From Velocimicrobium porci (GTDB taxonomy: Bacteria; Bacillota; Clostridia; Lachnospirales; Lachnospiraceae), in contig NZ_VUMT01000007.1 in assembly GCF_009696045.1 (NCBI RefSeq), positions 91,381 to 155,380 of the forward strand: 64,000 nucleotides of DNA. The letters are read 5' to 3'. The notes beneath the pieces are model-generated. The model ran no database searches and was not told the DNA's origin. It was given only the letters and a program-made list of their open reading frames with translations. The translations under genes and the position numbers were made by a program. Below are positions 17,952-25,555 of this stretch, one piece after another. The first letter of the stretch is position 1, and the number at the start of each line of letters is the position of its first letter.

Positions 17952-18039
17952 GCAAAATATAGAACAGCCCGGTGAAAGCTGGGTCTGGGGTGTTCTATAT
18001 TTTGCGGATGACTACCGTCAGGAACCATAACTTTCACCG
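17952..18039 (-). other. Stem-loop or H-type pseudoknot in the mgtE leader
   Basis: GCAAAATATAGAACA pairs perfectly over 15 bp (18005-17991 with 17966-17952 on the minus-strand RNA). CGGTGAAAG (18039-18031) pairs over 9 bp with CTTTCACCG (17978-17970). The order of arms is 1-2-1'-2', which is the topology of an H-type pseudoknot. It lies after the riboswitch terminator and before the mgtE ribosome site, so it is present in full-length mRNA only. It could instead be a mobile hairpin element: CGGATGACTAC (18005-18015) also occurs at 8035-8045. Confidence 0.55.
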
Positions 18040-18091
18040 TCCTTTCTTATATGATAATTGAAGAATGTTTCCTAACAAGTGATATAAAAAT

Positions 18092-18126
18092 GAAATAAAA
18101 ACACGCAGAAAAAAATCGGCGTGTGA
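18092..18126 (-). terminator. Riboswitch terminator of mgtE
   Basis: On the minus strand ACACGC (18124-18119) pairs with GCGTGT (18106-18101), followed by TTTTTATTTCAT. It directly follows the M-box and is the expected Mg2+-dependent off switch. Confidence 0.75.
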
Positions 18127-18129
18127 ATG

Positions 18130-18295
18130 AGTTTTCGTTCAAGCTTCAACTTCACAGGGCGATGAAATTACGTTATTCTATGCCTTGTGTTCGACATAGA
18201 CTGTTAACCTGCTCATAGTGTCTCCACTAATCTGCGGCAGTAACCCTTGGTATAGAACCGTATCCCTTGTGTTAGCCTCACCTACCGAATTATTT
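18130..18295 (-). ncRNA. M-box (ykoK) magnesium riboswitch
   Basis: Read on the minus strand, the leader has the M-box landmarks in order. GGTAGGTGAGGCT starts near 18291. A hairpin arm ATACGGTTCTATACC follows. TTACTGCCGC lies at about 18243-18234, and the paired segments CTATGTCGAACACAAGGCATAG come next. The closing region is CTGTGAAGTTGAAGC. It precedes mgtE and is followed by a terminator, so high Mg2+ should stop transcription. The landmarks match the known motif of mgtE and P-ATPase leaders closely. Confidence 0.92.
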
Positions 18296-18306
18296 AATTC
18301 TTTTTT

Positions 18307-18335
18307 AGTATAGAGTCTTTATATGGAAAAGTCAA
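18307..18335 (-). promoter_or_regulatory. Promoter of the M-box-mgtE transcript
   Basis: On the minus strand: TTGACT (18335-18330), a 17-base spacer, TATACT (18312-18307), about 12 bases before the expected riboswitch start. Confidence 0.78.
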
Positions 18336-18353
18336 GTATTTCGATTTTATTCT

Positions 18354-18381
18354 TTTACACCTTATTTTTTTGTAGTAAAAT
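18354..18381 (+). promoter_or_regulatory. Candidate promoter of the sigma-factor gene
   Basis: TTTACA (18354-18359), a 16-base spacer, TAAAAT (18376-18381). It is divergent from the mgtE promoter by about 20 bases. Confidence 0.5.
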
Positions 18382-18448
18382 AGAAAGGAAATACGTTAGT
18401 AATATAGACGGTCAAATATCATGTGACATGATAGGAGGACAGAAAAAC

Positions 18449-19003
18449 ATGATGGCATTAATGTCTGTCTTGGACACGGAAGAGGAACAAGACAAGTTTA
18501 CATATATATATGAAAATTATAAATATTTTATGTGGTATCTTGCAAATGAGATTTTACAGGATGCTCATTTAGCAGAAGATGCAGTGCAGGATTCGTTTCT
18601 TGTGCTTACAAGACATATGAACAAAATTGAGGATGTAAAAAGTCCGAAAACAAAGAAATTTCTGGCAACAGTTGTAAAAAGTAAAGCAATTGATATTTTA
18701 AGAAAGCGAAAAGGAAAAACAGATGAATCTTTAGAAGAGAATGAAAATGTAATTAGCCTTGCTTCTGAAGATATGTTGGAACAGTATATAGAACATGACT
18801 CTTATGAACACCTACTTTCCTGTATTCGGAGGCTGGATGATATTTACAAGGTTGTATTTGAGTATAAATATATTCATGGGTTATCGGATAAGGAGATTGC
18901 TTCTGTTTTGGGAGTAACGCCAAAGACTGTGAATGTAAGGATTTTTCGGGCAAGAAAAAAATTGCAGAGCATGCTTAGGAAGGAGGAAAGAAAAAATGGA
19001 TAA
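18449..19003 (+). CDS. RNA polymerase sigma factor, ECF-like sigma-70 family
   Basis: The 184-residue protein has a region 2 (about 15-85) with the DAHLAEDAVQDSFLVL core of sigma-70 region 2.2-2.3 and an extended FLATVVKSKAIDILRKRK. Region 4 (about 125-180) has DKEIASVLGVTPKTVNVRIFRARKKL-type helix-turn-helix residues. There is no region 1 or 3, so it is ECF-class. The frame opens upstream at 18323, but an AGGAGG ribosome site 10 bases before the ATG at 18449 decides the start. The next gene overlaps its end by 8 bases, the usual arrangement of a sigma factor with its membrane partner. Confidence 0.9.
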   Translation: MMALMSVLDTEEEQDKFTYIYENYKYFMWYLANEILQDAHLAEDAVQDSFLVLTRHMNKIEDVKSPKTKKFLATVVKSKAIDILRKRKGKTDESLEENENVISLASEDMLEQYIEHDSYEHLLSCIRRLDDIYKVVFEYKYIHGLSDKEIASVLGVTPKTVNVRIFRARKKLQSMLRKEERKNG

Positions 19004-19886
19004 GAATGACAAAAATGAACGTTTGAGAAAAGCATTAGAGGAATGTTTAAATGAAGAAATTCGGATGGTTCCTCCGAAAAGAGAATTAGAACGAAGACAT
19101 GAATTTAGCAGGTCATTTGAAAAAAATATGCAAAAGATGACTAAGAAACGCAAAAAAAAGAAAGCAGTATCATTATTTATAAAAATTGCTGCCTGCCTGT
19201 TTTTGTTTTTTGTAGTACGAATTGTAGGGGATTCCTTTTATGTAAAAGAAAAAACGAATTTTGACAATTCTGTTTTAGATAAGGATTCAGTAACACAGGA
19301 AAGGCAAAATAATGGTCAGACACATATAGAGATTGCAGAAAAGAATCAGACAAAAGAGGGGGAAATTTACTCGCCAGGGGGGCAGAAAGAACAAGATAGT
19401 TTGAAACAATATAATCAGATTGAAGAACAAAATGGAACCTCAAAAAAGAATGAAAAAACAAAAGATGACAAACAGGACACAAATGAACTTGAAGACGAAG
19501 GGGAAGAGGAAGAAAACGAGAGTTCAGATGAAAATATAATTTCTAATGCTTCTGTAAAGGACAAGGAAGAACAGGAGATTGTGAGTCAGCTGGTATCAGC
19601 TGTTTTAGATGGTGAGACAGCAAAGATTACTGTTCATATAGAGAATAAGACAGAAGATACAATTTCCTGTGTGAACGAGAATAAGTTACAAGTATTGGAG
19701 GATGGAAGCTGGATATCGGTAGAAGCTCCGGATGGAACAATAAGCAATGAAGAAAAGGAAATTGTACCGGGGGAGGTTTATCAGGATGAAACTGTTATAA
19801 CAGGGTATGACTTGGAAAGCGGAAAGCAATATAAGATGTTTATTGCGGTTGGTGGTGAACAAAAGGAGATAGTATTTGGACTATAA
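18996..19886 (+). CDS. Membrane partner of the ECF-like sigma factor (putative anti-sigma) with Ig-like C-terminal domain
   Basis: This 296-residue single-pass protein has a cytoplasmic N-terminus (1-56) rich in Lys/Arg/Glu. One membrane helix follows (about 57-77), then a long polar Glu/Asp/Asn-rich linker (80-195). The extracellular C-terminal beta domain (about 200-296) resembles Ig-like domains of Firmicute surface proteins. Its start lies 8 bases inside the sigma gene (translational coupling). Position and topology argue for an anti-sigma factor that senses an external signal. I see no zinc-type HxxxCxxC motif, so it is not a ZAS-type anti-sigma. Function is inference. Confidence 0.6.
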   Translation: MDKNDKNERLRKALEECLNEEIRMVPPKRELERRHEFSRSFEKNMQKMTKKRKKKKAVSLFIKIAACLFLFFVVRIVGDSFYVKEKTNFDNSVLDKDSVTQERQNNGQTHIEIAEKNQTKEGEIYSPGGQKEQDSLKQYNQIEEQNGTSKKNEKTKDDKQDTNELEDEGEEEENESSDENIISNASVKDKEEQEIVSQLVSAVLDGETAKITVHIENKTEDTISCVNENKLQVLEDGSWISVEAPDGTISNEEKEIVPGEVYQDETVITGYDLESGKQYKMFIAVGGEQKEIVFGL

Positions 19887-19914
19887 TGGAAAGCAATGGG
19901 AGTTTATCAATTTA

Positions 19915-19942
19915 CTTGAAAAAATTTGTATTTTAAGTATAA
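19915..19942 (+). promoter_or_regulatory. Promoter of the GH3 lipoprotein gene
   Basis: TTGAAA (19915-19920), a 16-base spacer, TATAAT (19937-19942). It suggests the GH3 gene is not dependent on the sigma operon upstream. Confidence 0.7.
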
Positions 19943-20012
19943 TATATGAAATGTAAAAGGAAAAAAGGATTGATTTTTTCTAGTCGTTAATTGTTTATGA
20001 GGAGAAAAGAAA

Positions 20013-21311
20013 ATGAGAAAATTATATCTTATTGTGATGATTTTATCTCTTGCATTAGTAGGATGTAGTGGACAAAAATCAGAAGAAGTGGTTCATACCG
20101 TAGAAAATGAACCAACGAAAACACCAGAACAAGAAAAGGAAGAACCGACGGCGACGCCGGAAGCAGAACCGACCCCATCAGCAACTCCATCTGTAGTTAC
20201 AGATGATGCAGCTATTTTAGGTATGGCAGAAGACATTTTAAGTAATATGACATTAGAAGAAAAAATAGGTCAGATGTTTATGGTAAATTTGGAATTGTTA
20301 GATAATTCGGAAGGAAAATATTACGAACATAAAAAATTTACCAAAGAAATGAAAAAGAGTTTGGAAAAGTATCCAATTGGCGGAGTAACTTTTTTTGCAA
20401 GAAATATTGCAACCAGACCACAGACAACAAAATTAATTGAAAAACTTCAAGAAAATTCAAAAGTACCGCTTTTTATTTCTGTTGACGAAGAAGGCGGAGA
20501 TGTTGCGAGAATTGCAAATAATGATAATATGCGGACAACAAAATTTCCTTCGATGGAAGAGGTTGGGAAATTAGAAGACAAAGAGTATGCTTATAATATG
20601 GGTTCAACGATTGCCTCTGAAATAAAAGAACTTGGATTTAATCTTGACTTTGCACCTGTAGCAGATGTGAAGACGAATATATTAAATACAGAAATTGGAA
20701 ACCGCTCTTTTGGAGATGATCCGAATCTTGTTTCTGATATGGTAACAAAAGTAGTTGAAGGAATACAAGATCAGGGGGTCAGTGCAACATTAAAACATTT
20801 CCCTGGGCATGGAGATGTATCCAAAGATTCTCATGAGGGTGCAGTAAATGTAGATAATGATGTCAATCGGTTAAGAAAGGTGGAATTTAAGCCATTTGAG
20901 GCAGGAATTAGGGCAGGCGTTGACTTGATTATGGTATCCCATATTTCCATTAGCAGAGTGACAGAATCGACAGAACCTGCTTCTTTAAGTGCTCTTGTGA
21001 TGAAGGAAATGCTCCGTACGGAGATGGGATTTGAAGGTGTTATTATTACAGATGCCATGAATATGAAAGCAATAACAGACTTCTATGATTCAGGACAAGC
21101 CGCAGTGAAAGCGATTAAAGCAGGGGTAGATATTGTTTTGATGCCGGATGAGTTGGACAAAGCATACGAAGCAGTATTAGAAGCAGTAGAGGAAGGAAAA
21201 ATCAAAGAAAGCAGGATTGATGAAAGTGTAAAAAGAATTTTAGAACTTAAAATACGAAGAGGTCTTATTTTGTCAGATACAGACTTGATTCCGACTGCAA
21301 AAGAGCGTTGA
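20013..21311 (+). CDS. nagZ: Lipoprotein GH3 beta-N-acetylhexosaminidase (NagZ-like)
   Basis: The 432-residue protein starts with a lipoprotein signal (ALVGCS, lipid-modified Cys at 19). A Thr/Pro/Glu-rich spacer (30-65) precedes a GH3 catalytic domain (about 70-410). GH3 NagZ features are VDEEGGDVARI, GFNLDFAPVADVK, the His/Asp element KHFPGHGDVSKDSHEG, MVSHI and the nucleophile-region phrase GVIITDAMNM. The enzyme class removes N-acetylglucosamine from muropeptides during wall recycling. In this organism it would be anchored to the outer face of the membrane. A GAGGAG site precedes the ATG. It is not overlapped by purC, which has its own promoter. Confidence 0.9.
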   Translation: MRKLYLIVMILSLALVGCSGQKSEEVVHTVENEPTKTPEQEKEEPTATPEAEPTPSATPSVVTDDAAILGMAEDILSNMTLEEKIGQMFMVNLELLDNSEGKYYEHKKFTKEMKKSLEKYPIGGVTFFARNIATRPQTTKLIEKLQENSKVPLFISVDEEGGDVARIANNDNMRTTKFPSMEEVGKLEDKEYAYNMGSTIASEIKELGFNLDFAPVADVKTNILNTEIGNRSFGDDPNLVSDMVTKVVEGIQDQGVSATLKHFPGHGDVSKDSHEGAVNVDNDVNRLRKVEFKPFEAGIRAGVDLIMVSHISISRVTESTEPASLSALVMKEMLRTEMGFEGVIITDAMNMKAITDFYDSGQAAVKAIKAGVDIVLMPDELDKAYEAVLEAVEEGKIKESRIDESVKRILELKIRRGLILSDTDLIPTAKER

Positions 21312-21350
21312 GGTTATAGATAAAATTAGAAAAATTAATAAGTAAACCTA

Positions 21351-21380
21351 TTGCAAAATTCACGGTTAAGTTTTTATAAT
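21351..21380 (+). promoter_or_regulatory. Promoter of purC
   Basis: TTGCAA (21351-21356), an 18-base spacer, TATAAT (21375-21380). It overlaps the upstream end of the longer purC frame, which rules that end out as coding. I find no purine riboswitch here. Confidence 0.72.
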
Positions 21381-21425
21381 GTAGGTGCAGACAAGATGCA
21401 ATACAGAAAGGAAAAGGTGTCAGAC

Positions 21426-22139
21426 GTGGAAAAATTAGATTTACTTTATGAAGGAAAAGCTAAGAAAGTTTTTAAAACAGATGTGGAAGATGTATACATT
21501 GTAGATTACAAAGATGATGCAACTGCATTTAATGGTGAGAAAAAAGGAACCATTGCAGGAAAAGGTGTTATCAATAACCGTATGACCAATTATTTATTCC
21601 AGATGTTAGAAAAAGAAGGCATTCCTACTCACTTTGTGGAAGAATTAAGTGACAGAGAAACCGCAGTGAAAAAAGTTGAAATTGTTCCATTAGAAGTTAT
21701 CATCCGTAATGTAGCAGCAGGCAGTTTTTCAAAACGGTTGGGAATTGAAGAAGGAACAAAGCTAATAGCACCTACCTTAGAGTTCAGTTATAAAGATGAC
21801 GAACTAGGAGACCCATTAATTAATGACTATCATGCAATTGCGATTGGAGCTGCAACGAGAGAAGAAATTGACCGTATTACAGAATTAGTTTTTAAGGTTA
21901 ATGATTTCTTATGTAAGTTCTTTGCAGAATGTGGAATTGAACTAATTGATTTTAAAGTAGAATTTGGTCGCTATAATGGAGAAATCATTTTAGCAGATGA
22001 GATTTCTCCGGATACATGCAGATTTTGGGATATCAAGACACATGAAAAATTGGACAAAGATCGTTTCAGAAGAGATCTTGGTGGTGTCGAAGATGCTTAT
22101 ATTGAAGTGGCAAGAAGAATTGGATTAATAAAGGAATAG
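21426..22139 (+). CDS. purC: SAICAR synthetase
   Basis: This 237-residue cytoplasmic enzyme joins aspartate to CAIR using ATP in purine synthesis. Motifs are [11 protein letters not shown] (ATP-binding start), [28 protein letters not shown] and the later [18 protein letters not shown]. The frame extends to 21351, but a promoter overlaps that part. A GTG at 21426 follows AAAGGTG with 8 bases spacing and gives the normal family length, so GTG is the start. It is followed by a hairpin and purF, probably co-transcribed. Confidence 0.95.
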   Translation: MEKLDLLYEGKAKKVFKTDVEDVYIVDYKDDATAFNGEKKGTIAGKGVINNRMTNYLFQMLEKEGIPTHFVEELSDRETAVKKVEIVPLEVIIRNVAAGSFSKRLGIEEGTKLIAPTLEFSYKDDELGDPLINDYHAIAIGAATREEIDRITELVFKVNDFLCKFFAECGIELIDFKVEFGRYNGEIILADEISPDTCRFWDIKTHEKLDKDRFRRDLGGVEDAYIEVARRIGLIKE

Positions 22140-22199
22140 ATACAAGTAAGTACAGATAGAGTAAGTACGGACAAAGGCAGTTTGAATAAAGACAGAAGA

Positions 22200-22253
22200 T
22201 GTCCAAGGACTTCATATAGATAACGATATCTATAGATATGGAGTTTTTGGACA
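22200..22253 (+). other. Hairpin between purC and purF
   Basis: TGTCCAAGGACTTCATAT pairs with ATATGGAGTTTTTGGACA allowing G-U pairs, closing on an inner TAGATA/TATCTA hairpin. It is not followed by a U run, so it is more likely an RNA-processing or stability element within the operon than a terminator. Confidence 0.5.
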
Positions 22254-22291
22254 TTATTCAATCAATTTAGAGGAAAAAAGAGAGGATTAGC

Positions 22292-23731
22292 ATGAAAGAA
22301 AATATCAGCACAACAATAGAGAGTGGGCTGCATGAGGAATGTGGTGTATTTGGTGCATATGATGTAGACGGAGAGAGTAATGTGGCTGCCTCTATTTATT
22401 ATGGACTATTTGCACTACAGCATAGAGGCCAGGAAAGCTGTGGTATTGCAGTCAGTGATACAAATGGACCAAAGGGGATTGTAAACTCTTGTAAAGGTAT
22501 GGGACTTGTAAATGAGGTCTTTAATGAAAAAAATATGGCTACTTTAAATGGAAATATTGGAGTTGGTCATGTCAGATATTCTACAGCCGGAGCAAGCAGT
22601 ATTGAAAATACTCAGCCGTTAGTGCTTAACTATGTAAAGGGTACATTGGCGATGGCGCATAATGGAAATCTGGTTAATGCACCGGAATTAAAAGAGGAAC
22701 TTTCTTATACAGGAGCTATTTTTCAGACGACAATTGATTCAGAAGTAATTGCATATCATATTGCAAGGGAACGTCTTAAAACACCTACTGTTGAAGCAGC
22801 AGTTAGAAATGCGATGAAAAAGATCAAAGGAGCCTATTCTCTTGTTGTTATGAGTCCGAGAAAATTAATTGGTGCGAGAGATCCGTTTGGTTTTCGGCCA
22901 TTGTGTATTGGAAAGCGGGATAATACATATTTTCTTGCATCGGAAACTTGTGCATTAGATGCAGTTAATGCAGAGTTTGTTCGGGATGTACTTCCAGGGG
23001 AAGTAGTAACGATTGACAAGGAAGGAATTCGATCCGATACAACATTATGTCAGAAGGAATCGGCAAAATGTATTTTTGAATATATTTACTTTGCAAGACC
23101 GGACAGTTATGTGGATGGAATCAGTGTATATAATTCCAGAATTATGGCAGGTAAAATATTGGCACAAACCCATCCGGTGGATGCGGATATTGTTGTCGGA
23201 GTACCGGATTCGGGAACTATGGCGGCTCTTGGATTTTCGGAAGAGTCTGGAATTCCATATGGAGTTGCATTTGTAAAAAATAGTTATGTAGGAAGAACTT
23301 TTATAAAACCAAAACAATCTGTTCGTGAATCTTCAGTACGAATTAAGTTAAATGTGTTAAAGGAAGTAGTACAGGGAAAACGAGTTGTTATGATTGATGA
23401 TTCGATTGTCAGGGGAACAACAAGTGAGCGGATTGTAAGAATGTTAAAAAATGCAGGGGCGACAGAAGTGCATGTAAGAATTAGTTCTCCACCATTCTTA
23501 TATCCATGTTATTTTGGAACTGATGTTCCGTCCTGTGATCAGTTGATTGCACATAACAATACAATTGAAGAAATTCGAAATGTGCTAGGTGCGGATTCAT
23601 TAGGGTATCTGGAAGTCAGCCGTTTAAATGAGCTGATTAATGGCGAATGTGGTTACTGTGATGCCTGCTTTACAGGAAAGTATCCGGTAGAACCTCCAAA
23701 AGAAGACATTCGTGGGGAGTTTGAAAAGTAA
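22292..23731 (+). CDS. purF: Amidophosphoribosyltransferase
   Basis: The 479-residue enzyme makes phosphoribosylamine from PRPP and glutamine, the first committed step of purine synthesis. A short propeptide precedes the catalytic Cys in EECGVFGAYD (Cys17), so N-terminal processing is expected. The glutaminase domain (17-240) has LQHRGQESCGIA and VGHVRYST. The PRTase domain carries the PRPP loop VVMIDDSIVRGTT (about 363-375). C-terminal cysteines (CGYCDACF, and C-X-rich phrases) can hold the [4Fe-4S] cluster found in Bacillus-type PurF. An AGAGAGG site precedes the ATG. Confidence 0.97.
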   Translation: MKENISTTIESGLHEECGVFGAYDVDGESNVAASIYYGLFALQHRGQESCGIAVSDTNGPKGIVNSCKGMGLVNEVFNEKNMATLNGNIGVGHVRYSTAGASSIENTQPLVLNYVKGTLAMAHNGNLVNAPELKEELSYTGAIFQTTIDSEVIAYHIARERLKTPTVEAAVRNAMKKIKGAYSLVVMSPRKLIGARDPFGFRPLCIGKRDNTYFLASETCALDAVNAEFVRDVLPGEVVTIDKEGIRSDTTLCQKESAKCIFEYIYFARPDSYVDGISVYNSRIMAGKILAQTHPVDADIVVGVPDSGTMAALGFSEESGIPYGVAFVKNSYVGRTFIKPKQSVRESSVRIKLNVLKEVVQGKRVVMIDDSIVRGTTSERIVRMLKNAGATEVHVRISSPPFLYPCYFGTDVPSCDQLIAHNNTIEEIRNVLGADSLGYLEVSRLNELINGECGYCDACFTGKYPVEPPKEDIRGEFEK

Positions 23732-23748
23732 TTTCTGAAAGCAAATAT

Positions 23749-23777
23749 TTGTATTTGTAAGAGATGTTTATTATAAT
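23749..23777 (+). promoter_or_regulatory. Promoter of purB
   Basis: TTGTAT (23749-23754), a 17-base spacer, TATAAT (23772-23777). Confidence 0.7.
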
Positions 23778-23876
23778 AGAAAGTAGTGTTTTATGGAAGA
23801 CACGAAAAAAGAAATGAAAAGGAAAGGAAAAGAACTCTGATACAGAAAAAATGTGAGGAGTACTAAGGTATAAAAG

Positions 23877-25307
23877 ATGAATGATCGATATGTAAGCCCT
23901 TTATCAGAACGTTATGCAAGTAGGGAAATGCAGTATATTTTTTCACCTGATATGAAATTCCGTACATGGAGAAAATTATGGATTGCTTTGGCAGAAGCGG
24001 AGCATGAATTGGGATTAAATATCACAAAAGAGCAGATTGAGGAATTAAAAGTTCATAAAGATGATATAAATTATGAAGTAGCAAAAGAACGGGAAGCAGT
24101 AGTACGTCATGATGTTATGTCCCATGTATATGCGTATGGTGTTCAGTGTCCTAATGCAAAGGGAATTATTCATCTTGGTGCTACTTCCTGTTATGTTGGT
24201 GATAATACAGACATTATTGTAATGACGGAAGCACTTCGTCTTGTAAAGAAAAAATTAGTAAACGTTATCAATGAGCTTTCTAAATTTGCAATGGAATATC
24301 GTGCACTTCCAACATTGGCGTTTACCCATTTTCAACCGGCACAGCCAACAACAATTGGAAAAAGGGCTTCCCTATGGCTGATGGAATTGAAACTTGATTT
24401 AGATGATATTGATTATTTAATTGACAGTATGAAACTTCTTGGCTCAAAAGGAACAACAGGTACACAGGCAAGCTTTCTTGAATTATTTGATGGCGATCAT
24501 GAAAAGGTAAAGAAATTAGACCAGCTGATTGCTGAAAAGATGGGATTTAAAGAATGTTTCCCAGTATCTGGTCAGACTTATTCAAGAAAGATGGATACGA
24601 GAGTGCTAAATGTGCTTGCCGGTATTGCAGCAAGTGCACACAAATTTTCCAATGATATTCGTTTGCTTCAGCACTTGAAAGAAGTAGAGGAGCCATTTGA
24701 AAAGAATCAGATAGGTTCTTCTGCAATGGCATATAAGAGAAATCCAATGAGAAGTGAAAGAATTGCTTCCTTGGCAAGATATGTTATGATTGATGCGCTA
24801 AATCCGGCAATTACATCAGCAACACAATGGTTTGAGCGTACATTGGATGATTCAGCAAACAAGCGTCTTAGCGTGCCGGAGGCATTCCTTGCCATTGATG
24901 GCATTTTAGATTTATATTTAAATGTAGTAGATGGTTTAGTTGTGTATCCAAAAGTAATTGAAAAACACCTGATGGCTGAGCTTCCATTTATGGCAACTGA
25001 AAATATTATGATGGATGCGGTAAAGGCAGGCGGGGACAGGCAAGAGCTTCATGAAAGAATTCGTACATTATCAATGGAAGCCGGAAGAAATGTGAAAGAA
25101 AAAGGTCTTGATAACAATTTACTTGAATTAATTGCGAATGATAAAGCGTTTAATTTGAGTTTGGATGAGTTAAAAAAGACAATGGATCCATCTAAATATA
25201 CAGGAAGGGCAAAAGAACAGGTGGAAGAATTTATAACTGATGTAATTCGTCCGATATTGGAAGAAAACAAAGAAATGCTTGGGATGACTGCGGAAATTAC
25301 AGTTTAA
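23877..25307 (+). CDS. purB: Adenylosuccinate lyase
   Basis: This 476-residue cytoplasmic enzyme of the fumarase/aspartase superfamily acts twice in purine synthesis (SAICAR to AICAR, adenylosuccinate to AMP). The superfamily signature GSSAMAYKRNPMRSE is present around residues 280-295. The conserved HLGATSCYVGDNTD and TAHQ-like FTHFQPAQPTTIGKR segments lie earlier. The N-terminus MNDRYVSPLSERYAS is typical. A GAGGAG ribosome site sits 16 bases before the ATG, a little far, but no better in-frame start exists. It is transcribed from its own promoter and closed by a terminator, so it is not strictly part of the purC-purF operon. Confidence 0.96.
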   Translation: MNDRYVSPLSERYASREMQYIFSPDMKFRTWRKLWIALAEAEHELGLNITKEQIEELKVHKDDINYEVAKEREAVVRHDVMSHVYAYGVQCPNAKGIIHLGATSCYVGDNTDIIVMTEALRLVKKKLVNVINELSKFAMEYRALPTLAFTHFQPAQPTTIGKRASLWLMELKLDLDDIDYLIDSMKLLGSKGTTGTQASFLELFDGDHEKVKKLDQLIAEKMGFKECFPVSGQTYSRKMDTRVLNVLAGIAASAHKFSNDIRLLQHLKEVEEPFEKNQIGSSAMAYKRNPMRSERIASLARYVMIDALNPAITSATQWFERTLDDSANKRLSVPEAFLAIDGILDLYLNVVDGLVVYPKVIEKHLMAELPFMATENIMMDAVKAGGDRQELHERIRTLSMEAGRNVKEKGLDNNLLELIANDKAFNLSLDELKKTMDPSKYTGRAKEQVEEFITDVIRPILEENKEMLGMTAEITV

Positions 25308-25315
25308 ACAAAGAA

Positions 25316-25352
25316 AAGGCTATATCATAAAAAAATATGATATAGCCTTTTG
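25316..25352 (+). terminator. Terminator after purB
   Basis: A perfect 13-bp stem (AAGGCTATATCAT, 25316-25328, with 25337-25349) is followed by TTTGTCT. Confidence 0.9.
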
Positions 25353-25465
25353 TCTAAAATTTAACAGAACAGAAAAGAAAAATCTGGGTGACTAAAAAAT
25401 GATTGTTACAAATAGATAAAAAACGAAGAAAAACAATGGGTTTATAAAGAAAAAACAACAATAAT

Positions 25466-25508
25466 AAGGACATATGTCCTTTGTCAAAACTGTGCAAAAT
25501 GATAACAT
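25466..25508 (+). promoter_or_regulatory. Promoter of the large surface protein with palindromic operator
   Basis: AAGGACATATGTCCTT (25466-25481) is a perfect 16-bp palindrome. It abuts the -35 TTGTCA (25481-25486), which is followed by a 16-base spacer and TAACAT (25503-25508). The position just upstream of -35 suits an activator or repressor site. The regulator is unknown. Confidence 0.55.
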
Positions 25509-25555
25509 TATAAATGTGAAAAAAACAAATTATTTGAGAAGAGAGGGAAATGTCT

